A stretch of 64,000 nt of DNA from Gossypium raimondii (Eukaryota; Streptophyta; Magnoliopsida; Malvales; Malvaceae). Shown here piece after piece: positions 22,442 to 33,628 of this stretch. The DNA is taken from NCBI RefSeq assembly GCF_025698545.1, contig NC_068571.1:47773733-47837732 (forward strand), in the 5' to 3' direction. The translations under genes and the position numbers were made by a program. Every line of letters starts with the position of its first letter. The stretch's first letter is position 1. The notes below the pieces were generated by a model that was not told where the DNA came from, made no database searches, and worked only from the letters and a program-made list of their open reading frames with translations.

Positions 22442-23045
22442 TAATAGGTTAAATCTTGCTATTACTCATTGTACTTTACAAAAGTTATGGATTTAGTCTC
22501 TATACTTGAGTTTATGTACTTTTCAAATTGGTCAATTTCAATCTCTGTACTTTTGAATTTTAAAATTTTAATCATGACCCAAACACTAACAATTAAATTA
22601 GTTTTGTTAAATTCAATTACTAGTCTTGTAGTATGTATATAGTTATATATTTGGTTTATATTGTCTAATTGAATAATTCTAAGTCCCTATACTTTTCAAA
22701 ATTTGAAATTTCAATCTTGATTTAAAATGATAATCGTTAATCCATTAACTAGGTTTTAGTGAGTAATATATGGAAATAGAAAGTGACTTGAAATTTTAGT
22801 CTTGACACAAAATGACAGTTGGTAATCTATTAACTGGATTTTTAATAATATATAAAATAACAAGTTGGCATAGCATTATACATATAATAATATGTTGGAC
22901 GATCGGATTTAAGAAATAGTAAAACTTAACTTAATGAATTTAATGAAACTTGAAAATATAAAAAACTAAAATGATTAAATCAAAATATAAAGATTAAATC
23001 CAGAATTTTCTTAAAGTACAAGGACTAGTATTATAACTTTAACCT
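22442..23045. repeat. foldback-like AT-rich dispersed repeat
   Basis: Ends are roughly inverted (GGTTAAATCTTGCTATTACT on the left, ACTAGTATTATAACTTTAACC on the right), and two internal blocks containing TTAATCTATTAACT are shared with 8600-8990. Similar but partial copies are at 35310-35610, 36105-36440 and 61922-62290. 23046-23422 is AT-rich with nothing recognised. Confidence 0.5.
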
Positions 23046-23422
23046 TGTACACTGACAAGACCCCATTAGAACCTAATAAAGTAACATGGAAAGAGCAAGA
23101 GGAAATTAGTCACATGTCTACTATCTAAAGTATGCTAAAGAATAATGAAAAAAGATATTAATTGCTTGCTGGCTGTACCTCATTTGCAGGGATGTGACAC
23201 TGTCTTGAATTTAAAGGACAGAAATCCACGGTTTTTTCTTTCAATATCAGTGTTTTTATTTAAAAAAAAAAAACCAAATTGAAAATTTATTAAGAAAATT
23301 TTGGTCTTGAGTATATATACAAATAATCTAAATAAATTAATTATTTAAGAAAATAATTCACTTGTAAAATCATGTACGAAAATGACTTGTTTTGAACAAT
23401 AAATTTTGGTGTCGTCGTTGCC

Positions 23423-24344
23423 TGATGCGTCGTAAACTAATTAAAAATTTGACTAAGGTAAGTACATCTATCAATTAATAGTATAGCTATAGTGAGTAAA
23501 TATGTTATTTTCACGAGGACTACAAGTATTAGTAATTATTATCTTTCTATTATTTAATCGATAAATTCAAGTGATTGATTAAAACTATAATTAACTAACG
23601 AACACGATAAAGAACAAACCACGAAAATGAACTATTAACAACCAGAAAGTAAAAAAATAACTAGGAAAGAATTCACCTAGATTTTATCTGTCACTATCCA
23701 TCTAAATTACGCAAATTCTTTACTTAGTAACTTGATCCGTAGAAATCCCTAAATTATATTAATATCTCTTTTGAGAGTAAGAGCAACTAACTCTAGGTTG
23801 ATTAATTGAAATTTCTTTCTAATTAAAACAAATTATTGCATTAACTCGTGCTATGAATTCCCCTATTAGATTTGACTCTAATCCAGTAGATTTATGTCTT
23901 CATATTTTTAGGATTGCATGCATTTCCACTCAATTACGCAAGATCTACTCTTAAACAGGGTCTATTCCTCCTCTGATTTAAGCACATCAACCATGGATCA
24001 ATAATCTATAAATATCAAACTAAGAATTAAGCACACATAATCGAGAGCAATAAACCAAGTGTTTATTTCGTAAAATAAAAAAATCAAAAGACAAAATTCA
24101 TCATAGGGTTTATCTTCCTTAGGTATTTAAAAAATTAGTTCATGCTTGAAAATAAAAACATCCAAGAGACAGGATAACCGAAAGAAATAAAGAATCTCAT
24201 GATAATCTCCTAAGAAATCAACTGGGAATCTTCAACATTTACAGAAATCTACTTCAGTTAGCTTCATTGGTATTTTTCAAGTTGTTTTCTTGACTCTTCT
24301 ATAACGACTAACTCCTATCTTCTTCTTTTTGTCATACATACGTC
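23423..24344 (-). mobile_element. truncated LTR of the TGATAAG...GCATCA family
   Basis: It matches 13511-14562 from the TGATGCG end (AATTAAAAATTTGACTAAGG, GATCCGTAGAAATC, TTCATCATAGGGTT, CTTCTTTTTGTCATA) but stops near 24344, where the foldback element begins. The last roughly 330 bp are missing. The block at 23760-23940 (TTTTGAGAGTAAGAGCAACT) is shared with the copy at 56543-57792 but absent from the one at 13511. Confidence 0.75.
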
Positions 24345-24505
24345 TTAAAATAGGCCAATCATTGGCTGGTTTAAAAAAATAATTTTTTTGGGTGCCACCT
24401 TTGCTATTGGCGGCAACTGAAGTGTGATTATATAAAACGTTTAAGGACCTGATGAAGTAATTACCCTTTTTAGATTAGATGAAGGGGTGTCGCTGTGGCT
24501 TTTGG

Positions 24506-27161
24506 TGTAACACCCCAAACCTGGCCTAGACGTTATGGCCGAATCTGGCGATGTCACATGGAATGGGATTTGAAGACAAGATTGTCGAGTTAAAACCGTT
24601 ACAGTTAGTTAGCTTTTATTTAATTAGGAAAAAAATAAGTACTAGTTGATTTGCTTTAAAACTTGTCTCTTAGCAGAAGCTTTTGTAACCAATTAATTTA
24701 GGAAAAATCGTTTCTATTTACAAAAACCTTATTTTTTAGAAAAATCGTGTTTTGTTGAGTTGCAGTTTTAAAAAAATCCATAAAAACAGTATAAAGTCCC
24801 AAATTTAAAGCCAACCAGACCATAGTCCAAAAGTTACATCAAAAACCCCAAATAAGTAATAAATTCTAGACATTAACAGAAAACAATCTAAAATTTACAT
24901 GTGGCCACCGTCGAGTCCTCTGCTGCACTGACCCGTCAAGTCTGGGGATTACCTGTACAGATTAAACAGAAAAATGGTGAGTTTTCGCAAACTCAGTGTG
25001 TAATCCCCACAGAAAACATGCATACATATATTTAACAACATTCAGTTAGATACAGTCTGGGGCCTGTGCCCACCACAGAATCAGTTTGGGCCTTAGCCCA
25101 TTCAGATACAGTCTCAGAAATACATTAGGCATTGGCTCATATCAGTTGCAGAATGCAGATACAGTAAATTAGAATCCTACCTACCAGCCTCTACACACCA
25201 TTTCCGTCCAATCCTACACACCATGTGGGGATTAAATCAACCCATCCATCCCTACATACCATGCTGTACCGAAATGCTGTACCGAAATGCGGTACATAAT
25301 CAGAAGGTTGCAGTTGAGTTACCAGATAACAGGCTTAATAGCCTTTTAGACACTTCCTCCAAATATCATCAACCCACCCCAATGCAATGCAACATACAAA
25401 ATATGTCTTGTCATTATGCAATTAATGGTACACACATTCAGATATCATAAGTCATGCTCGGTATAGAAATTAGACAGACAGATCACACATATAGGGGTCT
25501 AAGTAAAACTTACAGACCCTACAGTAGGTCCAAAGTCGACTTAGGCGACCTGTGCAACCTTACAGAAATTTTTAGAAAAATGGGCTCACATGTGGCCCAC
25601 TCGGCCCAAATTGGCCTTGGCCTCGTGATCCATTTTTAATGTAACCCGTGCTAGTTAATTATTCATATATGTTTTTACTATTTACTTATATGTTCCTTTA
25701 AAGCTGTCTACTTGAGTCACTGTTACTAAATCATTTATATCTTGAGTTACAAAATTCCAAATTAAGATCCTATTGATGTTTTTGAAACTAGACTCAAATA
25801 ACTTTCTACCATATAATTTTTGAAATTTTTGGTTTAGCCAATAAGTACAGTAAAATCTTCAAACCTACCCCTATTCTGCTGTTTGACAGCTTCATCCCTT
25901 CTTTCCTAAAAATTAATTATCTCTTATTAAAATATTTGTATGATGTTTCCATTTGTTTCTATTGAAAATAGACTTATTAATAATTTAAACATGTAAATTT
26001 TAACCCCTAATTATTTTTCTCCAATTTTTGATGATTTTCCAAAGTCAGAATAGGGGAACCCGAATTCATTCTGACCTTGTCTCACAAAGTTTATTATACC
26101 TCACGATTTACAATTCCATTACTTACACCATTTCTTCTATGAGAGAGTAGACTCAATAAGCTTTAATTCTATATTTTGTTCATCCTCTAATTCGATTTCC
26201 ACAATTTATGGTGATTTTTCAAATTTAGCCTATTGCTGCTGTCCAAACAGCAAACAATTTCGGCTTTTTGCTGAATCTTTTTTTTTTTTTTGCGTTTCGG
26301 GTACATACTTGGTTTTGGTTTGATGCTAAAATAGTCCCTGAGCACTCCAAAGCCTATAATCAAGATACTATCAATTTAACGGATTTACAAGCGAATTGAT
26401 AACCAAGAACGAACAGAAACCCAATTTCCCATCAATGATAACCCTCCGTTTAACTATTGTTAAGACGAGAACACGAAATTCACCAATCCGAGCCTCCCCC
26501 TACACTCAAATCGCAGAGAAAAAACATTACCACTTCAGTCGCTAAGAGATTCATGACAGAAACGAAGATAAATACTTACCAAAACTAAGCGAGCACTAAC
26601 CGCGTGAGAAAACGAAGGAAAATAAATGGATTAGGGAAAAATTAAAAAGAAGAAAAAAAAGAGAAAGATGAAAAAACTCAGAGAATTTCGGCAAGAGGAG
26701 AGGGAGAAGAATAGACAACATAATCTTTTTGGAAAAGAGAGTCAAAATTCGGTTATGGAAAAAAAAATCCCAATAACCCCCAAAATCCCTTAATCTTCTC
26801 CCTTAATTCCCACTACACATCCACTACTGAGAATCCCCCTATTACACAACTCTATCCCGAAATCTGAGCAAAAAATAATACCCTTATCTGCATAGGGATT
26901 CGAACACAAGACCTCCACCATAATAACATACCATTTGATCACCAAACCAGCAAGTCCATTCTGATGTAATTTACCCAACAATCAAATAAAAGACTATTGA
27001 ACAAGAGTAAGACCTAATTCATTCAAAATACCAAAATTTGCCCAAGTAAAGACTCAAACTTGGGACCTCCCAAACACTTCCAGAACACATAACTACTAAA
27101 GCTGACAGATATATGTGTCATATTTTCACAATAACGAAATTAGAAATTTCAGGGCGTTACA
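24506..27161. mobile_element. LTR-type element (probable solo LTR), TSD TTTGG
   Basis: Starts TGTAACACCCCAAACC and ends AGGGCGTTACA, flanked by TTTGG at 24501-24505 and 27162-27166. It interrupts the foldback element. An inverted, strongly similar copy lies at 30711-33270: for example CACACCATGTGGGGATTAAA here and its complement there. No gag/pol frame or second LTR is visible. The short frames at 25223, 25454 and 26790 are not real genes. Confidence 0.8.
26893..26962 (-). repeat. tRNA-like (Pol III box) segment within LTR unit
   Basis: On the reverse strand TGGTTTGGTGATCAAATGGT (box A-like) is followed about 30 bp later by GTGTTCGAATCCC (perfect box B). The same segment is in the inverted LTR copy at 30902-30970. 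The spacing resembles the head of a tRNA-derived SINE, but no cloverleaf folds convincingly. Confidence 0.45.
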
Positions 27162-27166
27162 TTTGG

Positions 27167-27583
27167 CGACACCCACTTAAATGATTTTAAACTTTTGGTC
27201 TATTTGCATGTTAGGTTTGTCCCCTTTTAAAATTAAATTTAAATAACCCTTAAAAATATAAGAATTCTTATTTTTTTTTAAAAAAATAATAAACTTTAAA
27301 AAAACTATATAAAATTCTTATTTAAATTACCCAAATATATCCTTAAGATTTTTCTCAAGTAAAAATTTCTTATTTAAAACTTGAGAAAAAATTTTAGGAT
27401 ATATTTGAGTAATTTAAATAATAATTTATATAATTTTTTAAGTTTATTGTTTTTAAAAAATAAAATAAATAGAGTTTATTTTTGTTACTTTTATATTTTT
27501 AAGGATTATTTAAATTTAATTACAAAAGGGGACAGACTTAACATGCAAATAAATTAAAATTTTAAAAGTATTTAATTGGGTGT
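27167..27583. repeat. internal hairpin of the foldback element
   Basis: CGACACCCACTTAAATGATT ... TAGGTTTGTCCCCTTTTAAA at the left pairs with ACAAAAGGGGACAGACTTAA ... TTTAATTGGGTGTCG at the right. The middle (27300-27470) is also self-complementary (AGATTTTTCTCAAGTAAAAA). The whole 417 bp forms a near-continuous palindrome. 27756-28283 is AT-rich with nothing recognised. Confidence 0.65.
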
Positions 27584-28283
27584 CGTAGTAATCACCGCGC
27601 CACCCTTTTTTTTCATCAAATCTAAAAAGAATACTTACTTCATCAGGTCCCTGAACGTTTTATAGAATCACATTTCAGTCTGGTTCCGCCAATGGTAACG
27701 ACGACACTAAAAAATATTTTTAAAACCAGGCAATGATTGGCCCATTTTGAAGGGTGGTGCCGCCAATGGTAACGGTAACACCGAGATTCACTGTTCAAAA
27801 CGGGTCATTTTCATACATGATTTTACAAGTGAATTATTTTCGTAAGTAATTAATTTATTTGAGTTATTTTTGAAAAGGAAATTATATATATAAAAGTAGT
27901 ACAAATTTTTCATAGTTGGAGAGGTAAATCACCATGTTATTTAAAAAAAAAAATCGAAAATGTCACAAGTTGCTCTCACGGAAAGAGAAATTATCATGTT
28001 AAGTAACAATTTCATAAAAGAGTTACATATAATAATAAATTTGTGACTTGATATGGCTGTTAATCTCTTCTATTTTCGAACATTTGTTATTTTTTCCTAA
28101 TAACCTAAATAAAATTTTATTTGGTTTATTCCTGTAAAAAAAAACCCTTTTAGGGATTCACAATTTTTATTTGTAGAAATGACACAAATGAATCCATAAA
28201 TTATTCGACCCAAGTAAATAAGTAATTAGTTGTTATTGTCCAGAAAATTTCATATTATATATGTTTTATTATTTCAATTATAA

Positions 28284-28927
28284 TAGGGTAAATTATAGAA
28301 ATAATCACTTTTATTTGTCTCAAGTTATATTTTAATCACTTATGTTTGAAATGTTACGTTTTAGTCACTTACCTTATCATGTTACAATATTTTAGTCACT
28401 GAGCATTAATTGCCATTAACGGTGTAACGGTAAGCTAACGTGGCACGTTAAATCATCATTTAAAATAAAAATTTTAGGTTAAATTATATAATTGGTCCCT
28501 ATATTTTTTTTCGTTTTGAGATTTTTTTTATATTATTTGAACTTTCCCTTTTTTTTCTTTATTTTCCATTCTTTTCTCCTTCTTTCTCAGTTTTCCTCCT
28601 TCATTTCTTTTAATGTAATTTTTCTATGTTTTCTATTTGTTAAAACTAGTCCCTATACTTTTTTAACAATTTGAATTGGGAAGATCAATCAAAGAGAGGG
28701 AGGAAAAAAGAAAAGAAAAAAGTTAAAAGAACATAAAAGAAAAATTAAATTGCTTAAAACGAAAAATATGAGGACCAATTATATAAATTAACCTAAAATT
28801 TTTATTTAAAATGATAATTTAATGTGCCACATCAGCTTACCGTTACGCCATTAACGAAAATTAACAACTGAATGACTAAAATATAACATGAAATAAACAA
28901 AAGTAACTATTTTAATAATTTATCATT
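28284..28927. mobile_element. foldback MITE with ~220-bp arms
   Basis: The left arm 28284-28510 (TAACGGTGTAACGGTAAGCT, AAATTATATAATTGGTCCCT) returns inverted at 28770-28927 (GGACCAATTATATAAATTA, CAGCTTACCGTTACGCCATT, ATTTTAATAATTTATCAT). The core is a polypyrimidine tract facing a polypurine tract. No coding capacity; the 60-residue frame at 28492 is pyrimidine-tract noise. Confidence 0.75.
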
Positions 28928-28935
28928 CTTTTTAT

Positions 28936-29612
28936 TATTTCGGGTGGTTATCATTTCCATGGAGTTGTCTCTTCCTCTTATTAACGCTTCTGTCATTTAA
29001 ATTTACCTGTGATTGTCAAATATGGTTATTAGTACAATTATCACGGTTCAATCTCAAGGGCATTGTTTTAGCAGTGCTTGCCACGTTTTCAATCTAATCC
29101 ACATTGATGAAATTAAAAAAAAATATTAAAATCACATTTACATTGCATCATATCATACAATTGGTAGGTAAAAGTGAATTCAAAATCTATCTCGTGAAAT
29201 TTTTAAATTATTGGTTGTTGTAAATCTAATAATTTGATCATATTAATTTCGCATTATCTAATAATTTTATCTAATAATCTGGTGCACAATGTAAAGAATA
29301 AAAGAAAATATAGATAGAAACTCTCTCTTTTCAATAACTCACTAGACCTAAACCATAACCCCTGTCTATATCAAACTATTTGATAAGCATCAGACTTTAA
29401 CTTCAACTAAAGAAAACCCCAAATTCCAATGCTTTTCGTGATCATGAGCATCATTAACTATGTAAACTACTTACTAATTGATAGTCACGTTTTCATCTAT
29501 GTACACAGATTAGATTGAAAACAAAAAGAAACGTGGCAAGCACTACTGAAACGATGCCCTTGAGATTGAACAGTAATAGACAACTCCATGGAAATGATAA
29601 CAACCCGTAGCA
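28936..29612. repeat. local inverted duplication with ~110-bp arms
   Basis: The left arm (28940-29100) contains GGTTATCATTTCCATGGAGT and TTCAATCTCAAGGGCATTGT, GTGCTTGCCACGTTTT. The right arm (29508-29612) is the complement: AACGTGGCAAGCACTACTGA, GATGCCCTTGAGATTGAACA, ACTCCATGGAAATGATAACA. The left arm has about 85 extra bases in the middle. The arms are separated by about 400 bp that are not similar to the other foldbacks here. Confidence 0.7.
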
Positions 29613-30710
29613 AATTTGAAATGGTTTAAATATAAATAATCGGACTAATTTGAAGAATACAATATTCAAACACAAATTAGCAAAAACCGGAACCATATCC
29701 CACTTGATTCAATTAACCAATTTAATCTTATTTTTTTATAATTTAGAAATCAAGTCGGTTCAACTTTGTTCAAAACTCAATTAAAAATTTGGGTTACATA
29801 ACCATTATAATCAATATATCTATATAGTTTTGACCATAGTTAAACTATTACATAGATTTAATTTATACATGGTAAAACTTAAACCAGCATAAAATCTAAA
29901 CTGAAAATTCACTTTAAATTTAAGGCTAATAATGGGAATCAACAACATCCACCGCAGCTGTAAAAAAGAGGGGAATTTTAAAAAGGAATGGAAGGGTGGA
30001 TTGATTTATTTCTGTATTATCGGCCATGGAACGTGTGGTATTCCTCACCACTCACACACTGTCACCATTTTCATGTCTGCAAATTGCAAAGTGAAGTCCC
30101 ACACCAATACCAAACCACTCAAACCAACGGATCCTAGATTTTGCTGTCGGCAACACTGCTGTTTTGCCTCTCGTTTTCTTCCATCTCTTTATACGCTAAT
30201 TCTATGCTGTACGGTAGACAATGTGATGAAATAGAAGAGCATATAGGCTGCAATAAATTACGAACAAAACTTTATGTTAATACCACAAATGTCTTCATCA
30301 AGTTTATAGTTTGCGGATAGTATTTAGGTAAAACTTTTTTTTGACAATGACGATTTTAGTATTTGAATTTGTTTTAAATGTTCGACGAAGAAGTTCATTT
30401 TCACTTCTTTCAACCATTTGTTGATGATAAGTAATGACAAAACTAGAAATTTTGTATTACAAAACTCATGAAATAAAATTTTTTTGGATGAATCAAAGCT
30501 AAAATCATTTATGTTAAAATGGTTGAAATTAAATTATTAAATTCTCAGATTAAATCAAGCAATTAAATCTTAGAAGGTCTAAAAAAATTATTATACCCAG
30601 GGCCCCAGCCTATTTGGAATTGCACCATTGCTGTGTATACAGGTCGAATTTAAGTTGGATTAGATTAAGATATAACATCTTTGTAGAAAGATGACTTATA
30701 TATAATGCCC
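29613..30710. other. intergenic, no supported gene
   Basis: Less AT-rich around 30020-30200, where a 100-residue frame (29932-30234) exists, but it matches no family that I know, and the composition (CACTCACACACTGTCACC, CCATCTCTTTATACGC) looks more like an orphan promoter. The rest is AT-rich. Confidence 0.3.
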
Positions 30711-33270
30711 CAAAATTTTTAATTTCGTTATTGTGAAAATATTATACAAATATCTGTTAATTTTAGTGGTTATATGTTCTGGGAGTGTTTGGGAGGTCCC
30801 AAGTTTGAGCCTTTACTTGGGCAAATTTTGGTATTTTAAATGAATTAGGCCTTACTCTTGTTCAATAGGTTTTTTTTTATTGTTGGATAAATTACATTAG
30901 AATGGGTCTGCTGGTTTGGTGGTTAAATGGTGTGTTATTATGGTGGAGGTCTTGTATTCGAATTTTTATGTAGGTAAGGGTATTATTATTTTGCTCAGAT
31001 TTCGGGATAGAGTTGTGTAATAGGGGGATTCTGAGTAGTGGGAATTAGGGGAATTTTGACTCTCTTTTCCAAAAAAATTCGGCTATCTATTCTTCTCCCT
31101 CTCCTCTTGCCGAAATTCTCTGAGTTTTTCCATCTTTTTCTTCTTTTTCTTCTTCATAATTTTTCCTTAATCCATTTATTTTCTTTCGTTTTTGCACACG
31201 GTTAGTACTCGCTTAGTTTCGGTAAGTGTTTCTCTTCGTTTCTGTCATGAATCTTTTAGCAACTGAAGTAGTAATGTTTTTTCTCTGCGATTTGGGCGTA
31301 GGGGGAGGCTCGGATTGCTGAATTCAGTGTTCTCATCTTAACAATAGTTAAATGGAGGGTTATCGTTGGTGGTAAGTTGGGTTTCTGTTCGTTCTTGGTT
31401 GTCAATTCGCTTGTAAATCCGTTAAATTAATGTTGAGTATCTTGATTATAGGCTTTGGAGTGCTCGGGGACTGTTTTATCATCAAACAAATCCAGATGTG
31501 TACCCGAAACGCAAAAAAACAAGGGATTCCGTGAAAAGCCGAAATTACTTGCTGTTTGGACAGCAACAGTAGGCTAACTTTGAAAAAACGCCATAAATTG
31601 TGGAAATCGAATTAGAGGATGAAAAAATATGAAATTAAAAATTATTGAGTCTAGTTTCTCATAGAAGAAACAGCGTAAGTAATGGAATTGTAAATCGTGA
31701 GGTATAATAAACTTTGTGAGACAAGGTCAGAATGAATTCGGGTTCCCCTATTCTGACTTTGGAAAATCATCAAAAATTGGAGAAAAATAATTAGAGGTTA
31801 AAATTTATATGTTTAAATTATTAATGAGCCTATTTTCAATAGAAATAAATGGAAACATCATCCAAATTTTGTACTAAGAGATAATTAATTTTTAGCAAAG
31901 AAGGGACGAAGCTGTCAGACAGCAGAACAGGGGTAAATTTGAATATTTTACTGTACTTATTGGATGAATAAAAAATTCTAAAAATTTTATGGTAGAAAGG
32001 TATTTGAGTCTAGTTTCAAATACGTCAAGCGGATCTTAATTTGAAATTCTGTAGCTCAAGATATAAATAATTTAGTAACAATGACTCAAGTAGGCAGCTT
32101 TAAAGGAACATATAAGTAAATAGTGAAAACATATATGAATAATTAACTAGCACGAGTTACATTAAAAATGGATCACGTGGCCAAGGCCAATTTGGGCCGA
32201 GTGGGCCACATAGGCATGTTAGCCCATTTTTCTAAAAAGTTCTGTAGTCGACTGTGGACCTACTGTAGGGTCGGTAAGTTTACTTAGACCCCTATATGTG
32301 TGATCTGTCTGTCTGATTTCTATACCGAGCATGACTTATGATATCTGAATGTGTGTACTATTAATTGCATAATGGAATGACATATTTTGTATGTTACATT
32401 GCATCGAGGTGAGTTGATAATATTTGGAGGAAGTGTCTGAAAGGCTATTAAGCCTGTTATCTGGCAACTCAGATGCAACATTCTAATTATGTGTCGCATT
32501 TCGGTATAGCATGGTGTGTAGGGATGGGTGAGTTGATTTAATCCCCACATGGTGTGTAGGGTTGGACGGAGATGGTGTGTAGAGGCTGGTGGGTAGGATT
32601 CTGATTTACTGTATTTGCATTCTGCAACTGATATGAGCCAAGGCCCTAATGTATTTATGAGACTGTATTTGAATGGGCTAAGGCCCAAATTAATTCTGTG
32701 ATGGGCCCAGGCCCTAGACTGTATCTAATTGAATGTTTTTGAATATCTGTACGCTTGTTTTTTTGTGGGGATTACACACTGAGTTTGCGAAAACTCAACC
32801 TTTTTCTGTTTAATCTGTACAGGTAATCCCCTGACTTGACGGGTTGGTGCAGCGAAGGACTCGACAGTGGCCACACGTAAATTTTAGACTGTTTTCCGTT
32901 AATGTCTAGAATTTACTACTTATTTAGGGTTTTTGATGTAACTTTTGGATTATGGTTTGGTTGGTTTTAAATTTGGGACTTTATACTGTTTTTATGGATT
33001 GTTTTTTAAACTACAACTCAACAAAACACGGTTTTTCTAAAAACTAAGGTTTTCGTAAATAGAAACGATTTTCCCTAAATTAATGGGTTACAAAAGCTTC
33101 TGCTAAGAGACAAGTTTTAAAGCAAACCAACTAGTACTTATTTTTTTCCAAATTAAATAAAAGCTAACTAACTGTAACGGTTTTAAATCTACAATCTTGT
33201 CTTCAAATCCCATTCCATGTGACATCGCCAAATTCGACCATAACGTCTAGGCCGGGTTTGGGGTGTTACA
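30711..33270. mobile_element. LTR-type element, inverted partner of 24506-27161
   Basis: It ends GGCCGGGTTTGGGGTGTTACA-like at 33270 and begins TATAATGCCCC at 30711, an eroded TGTAACGCCC terminus. It is the reverse complement of the 24506-27161 unit over nearly its whole length. Examples are GTCCTATTCTGACTTTGGAA-type blocks, the CACATGGTGTGTAGGG motif and the tRNA-like segment. I could not find a clean target duplication. No gag/pol. Together the two copies make inverted arms of about 2.6 kb with a 3.5-kb loop. Confidence 0.75.
30902..30970 (+). repeat. tRNA-like segment within LTR unit, second copy
   Basis: CTGGTTTGGTGGTTAAATGG followed by GAGGTCTTGTATTCGAATT corresponds to the segment at 26893-26962, with a damaged box B (GTATTCGAATT). 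Confidence 0.45.
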
Positions 33271-33283
33271 ATATCAATATGGG

Positions 33284-33628
33284 ACAAGGGATAATTGTCA
33301 AAATTATACATGAACTTTGATCTAATTTGCAATGTTATGCATGAACTTTGATTTTGCAAGGTTTTATACATGAAATTTGATTTGATTCATTTTTCAGAAA
33401 TTATTAACATCATTATTGATGTACCACTATTTTATGTTACACATTGCATACATAAATAATTATATTTTTCAATATAAAATTATTTAATGTATTTATTTCT
33501 TTAAACGTGTATAACTGAATCAAAATCAAAGTTTTATATATGTATTTGAACCACAATTAAAATTCAGTATGTATAAATGCACAATGAATCAAAGTTCATG
33601 TGTAGTTTTGAAATTAATCCTATGAGGT
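33284..33628. mobile_element. TIR MITE, ~340 bp
   Basis: Left end ATTGTCAAAATTATACATGA ACTTTGAT and right end ATCAAAGTTCATGTGTAGTTTTGAAATTAAT are inverted. The ACTTTGAT motif also repeats twice inside the left arm. No open frame and no obvious target duplication. Confidence 0.65.

Larger units (their letters stand above)
24345..27755. mobile_element. long-TIR foldback element split by an LTR insertion
   Basis: The left arm at 24347-24500 (AGGCCAATCATTGGCTGGTT, CTATTGGCGGCAACTGAAGT, AAACGTTTAAGGACCTGATG, AGATTAGATGAAGGGGTGTC) returns inverted at about 27590-27750 (CATCAGGTCCCTGAACGTTT, ACCAGGCAATGATTGGCCC). Arms are about 155 bp and well conserved. Removing the LTR unit at 24506-27161 leaves a foldback of roughly 750 bp with its own internal hairpin. 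No reading frame. The superfamily is not clear. Confidence 0.7.

Noticed and set aside
29932-30234. 100-residue frame MGINNIHRSCKKEGN...
   Set aside because: No domain, no conserved family that I know, and no splice or codon-use support; composition resembles non-coding promoter-like DNA.
32320-32688. 122-residue minus-strand frame in the inverted LTR
   Set aside because: The same region in the sister LTR at 24506-27161 has a different, shorter frame, so it is not conserved; it arises from the LTR's CACACCATG repeats.
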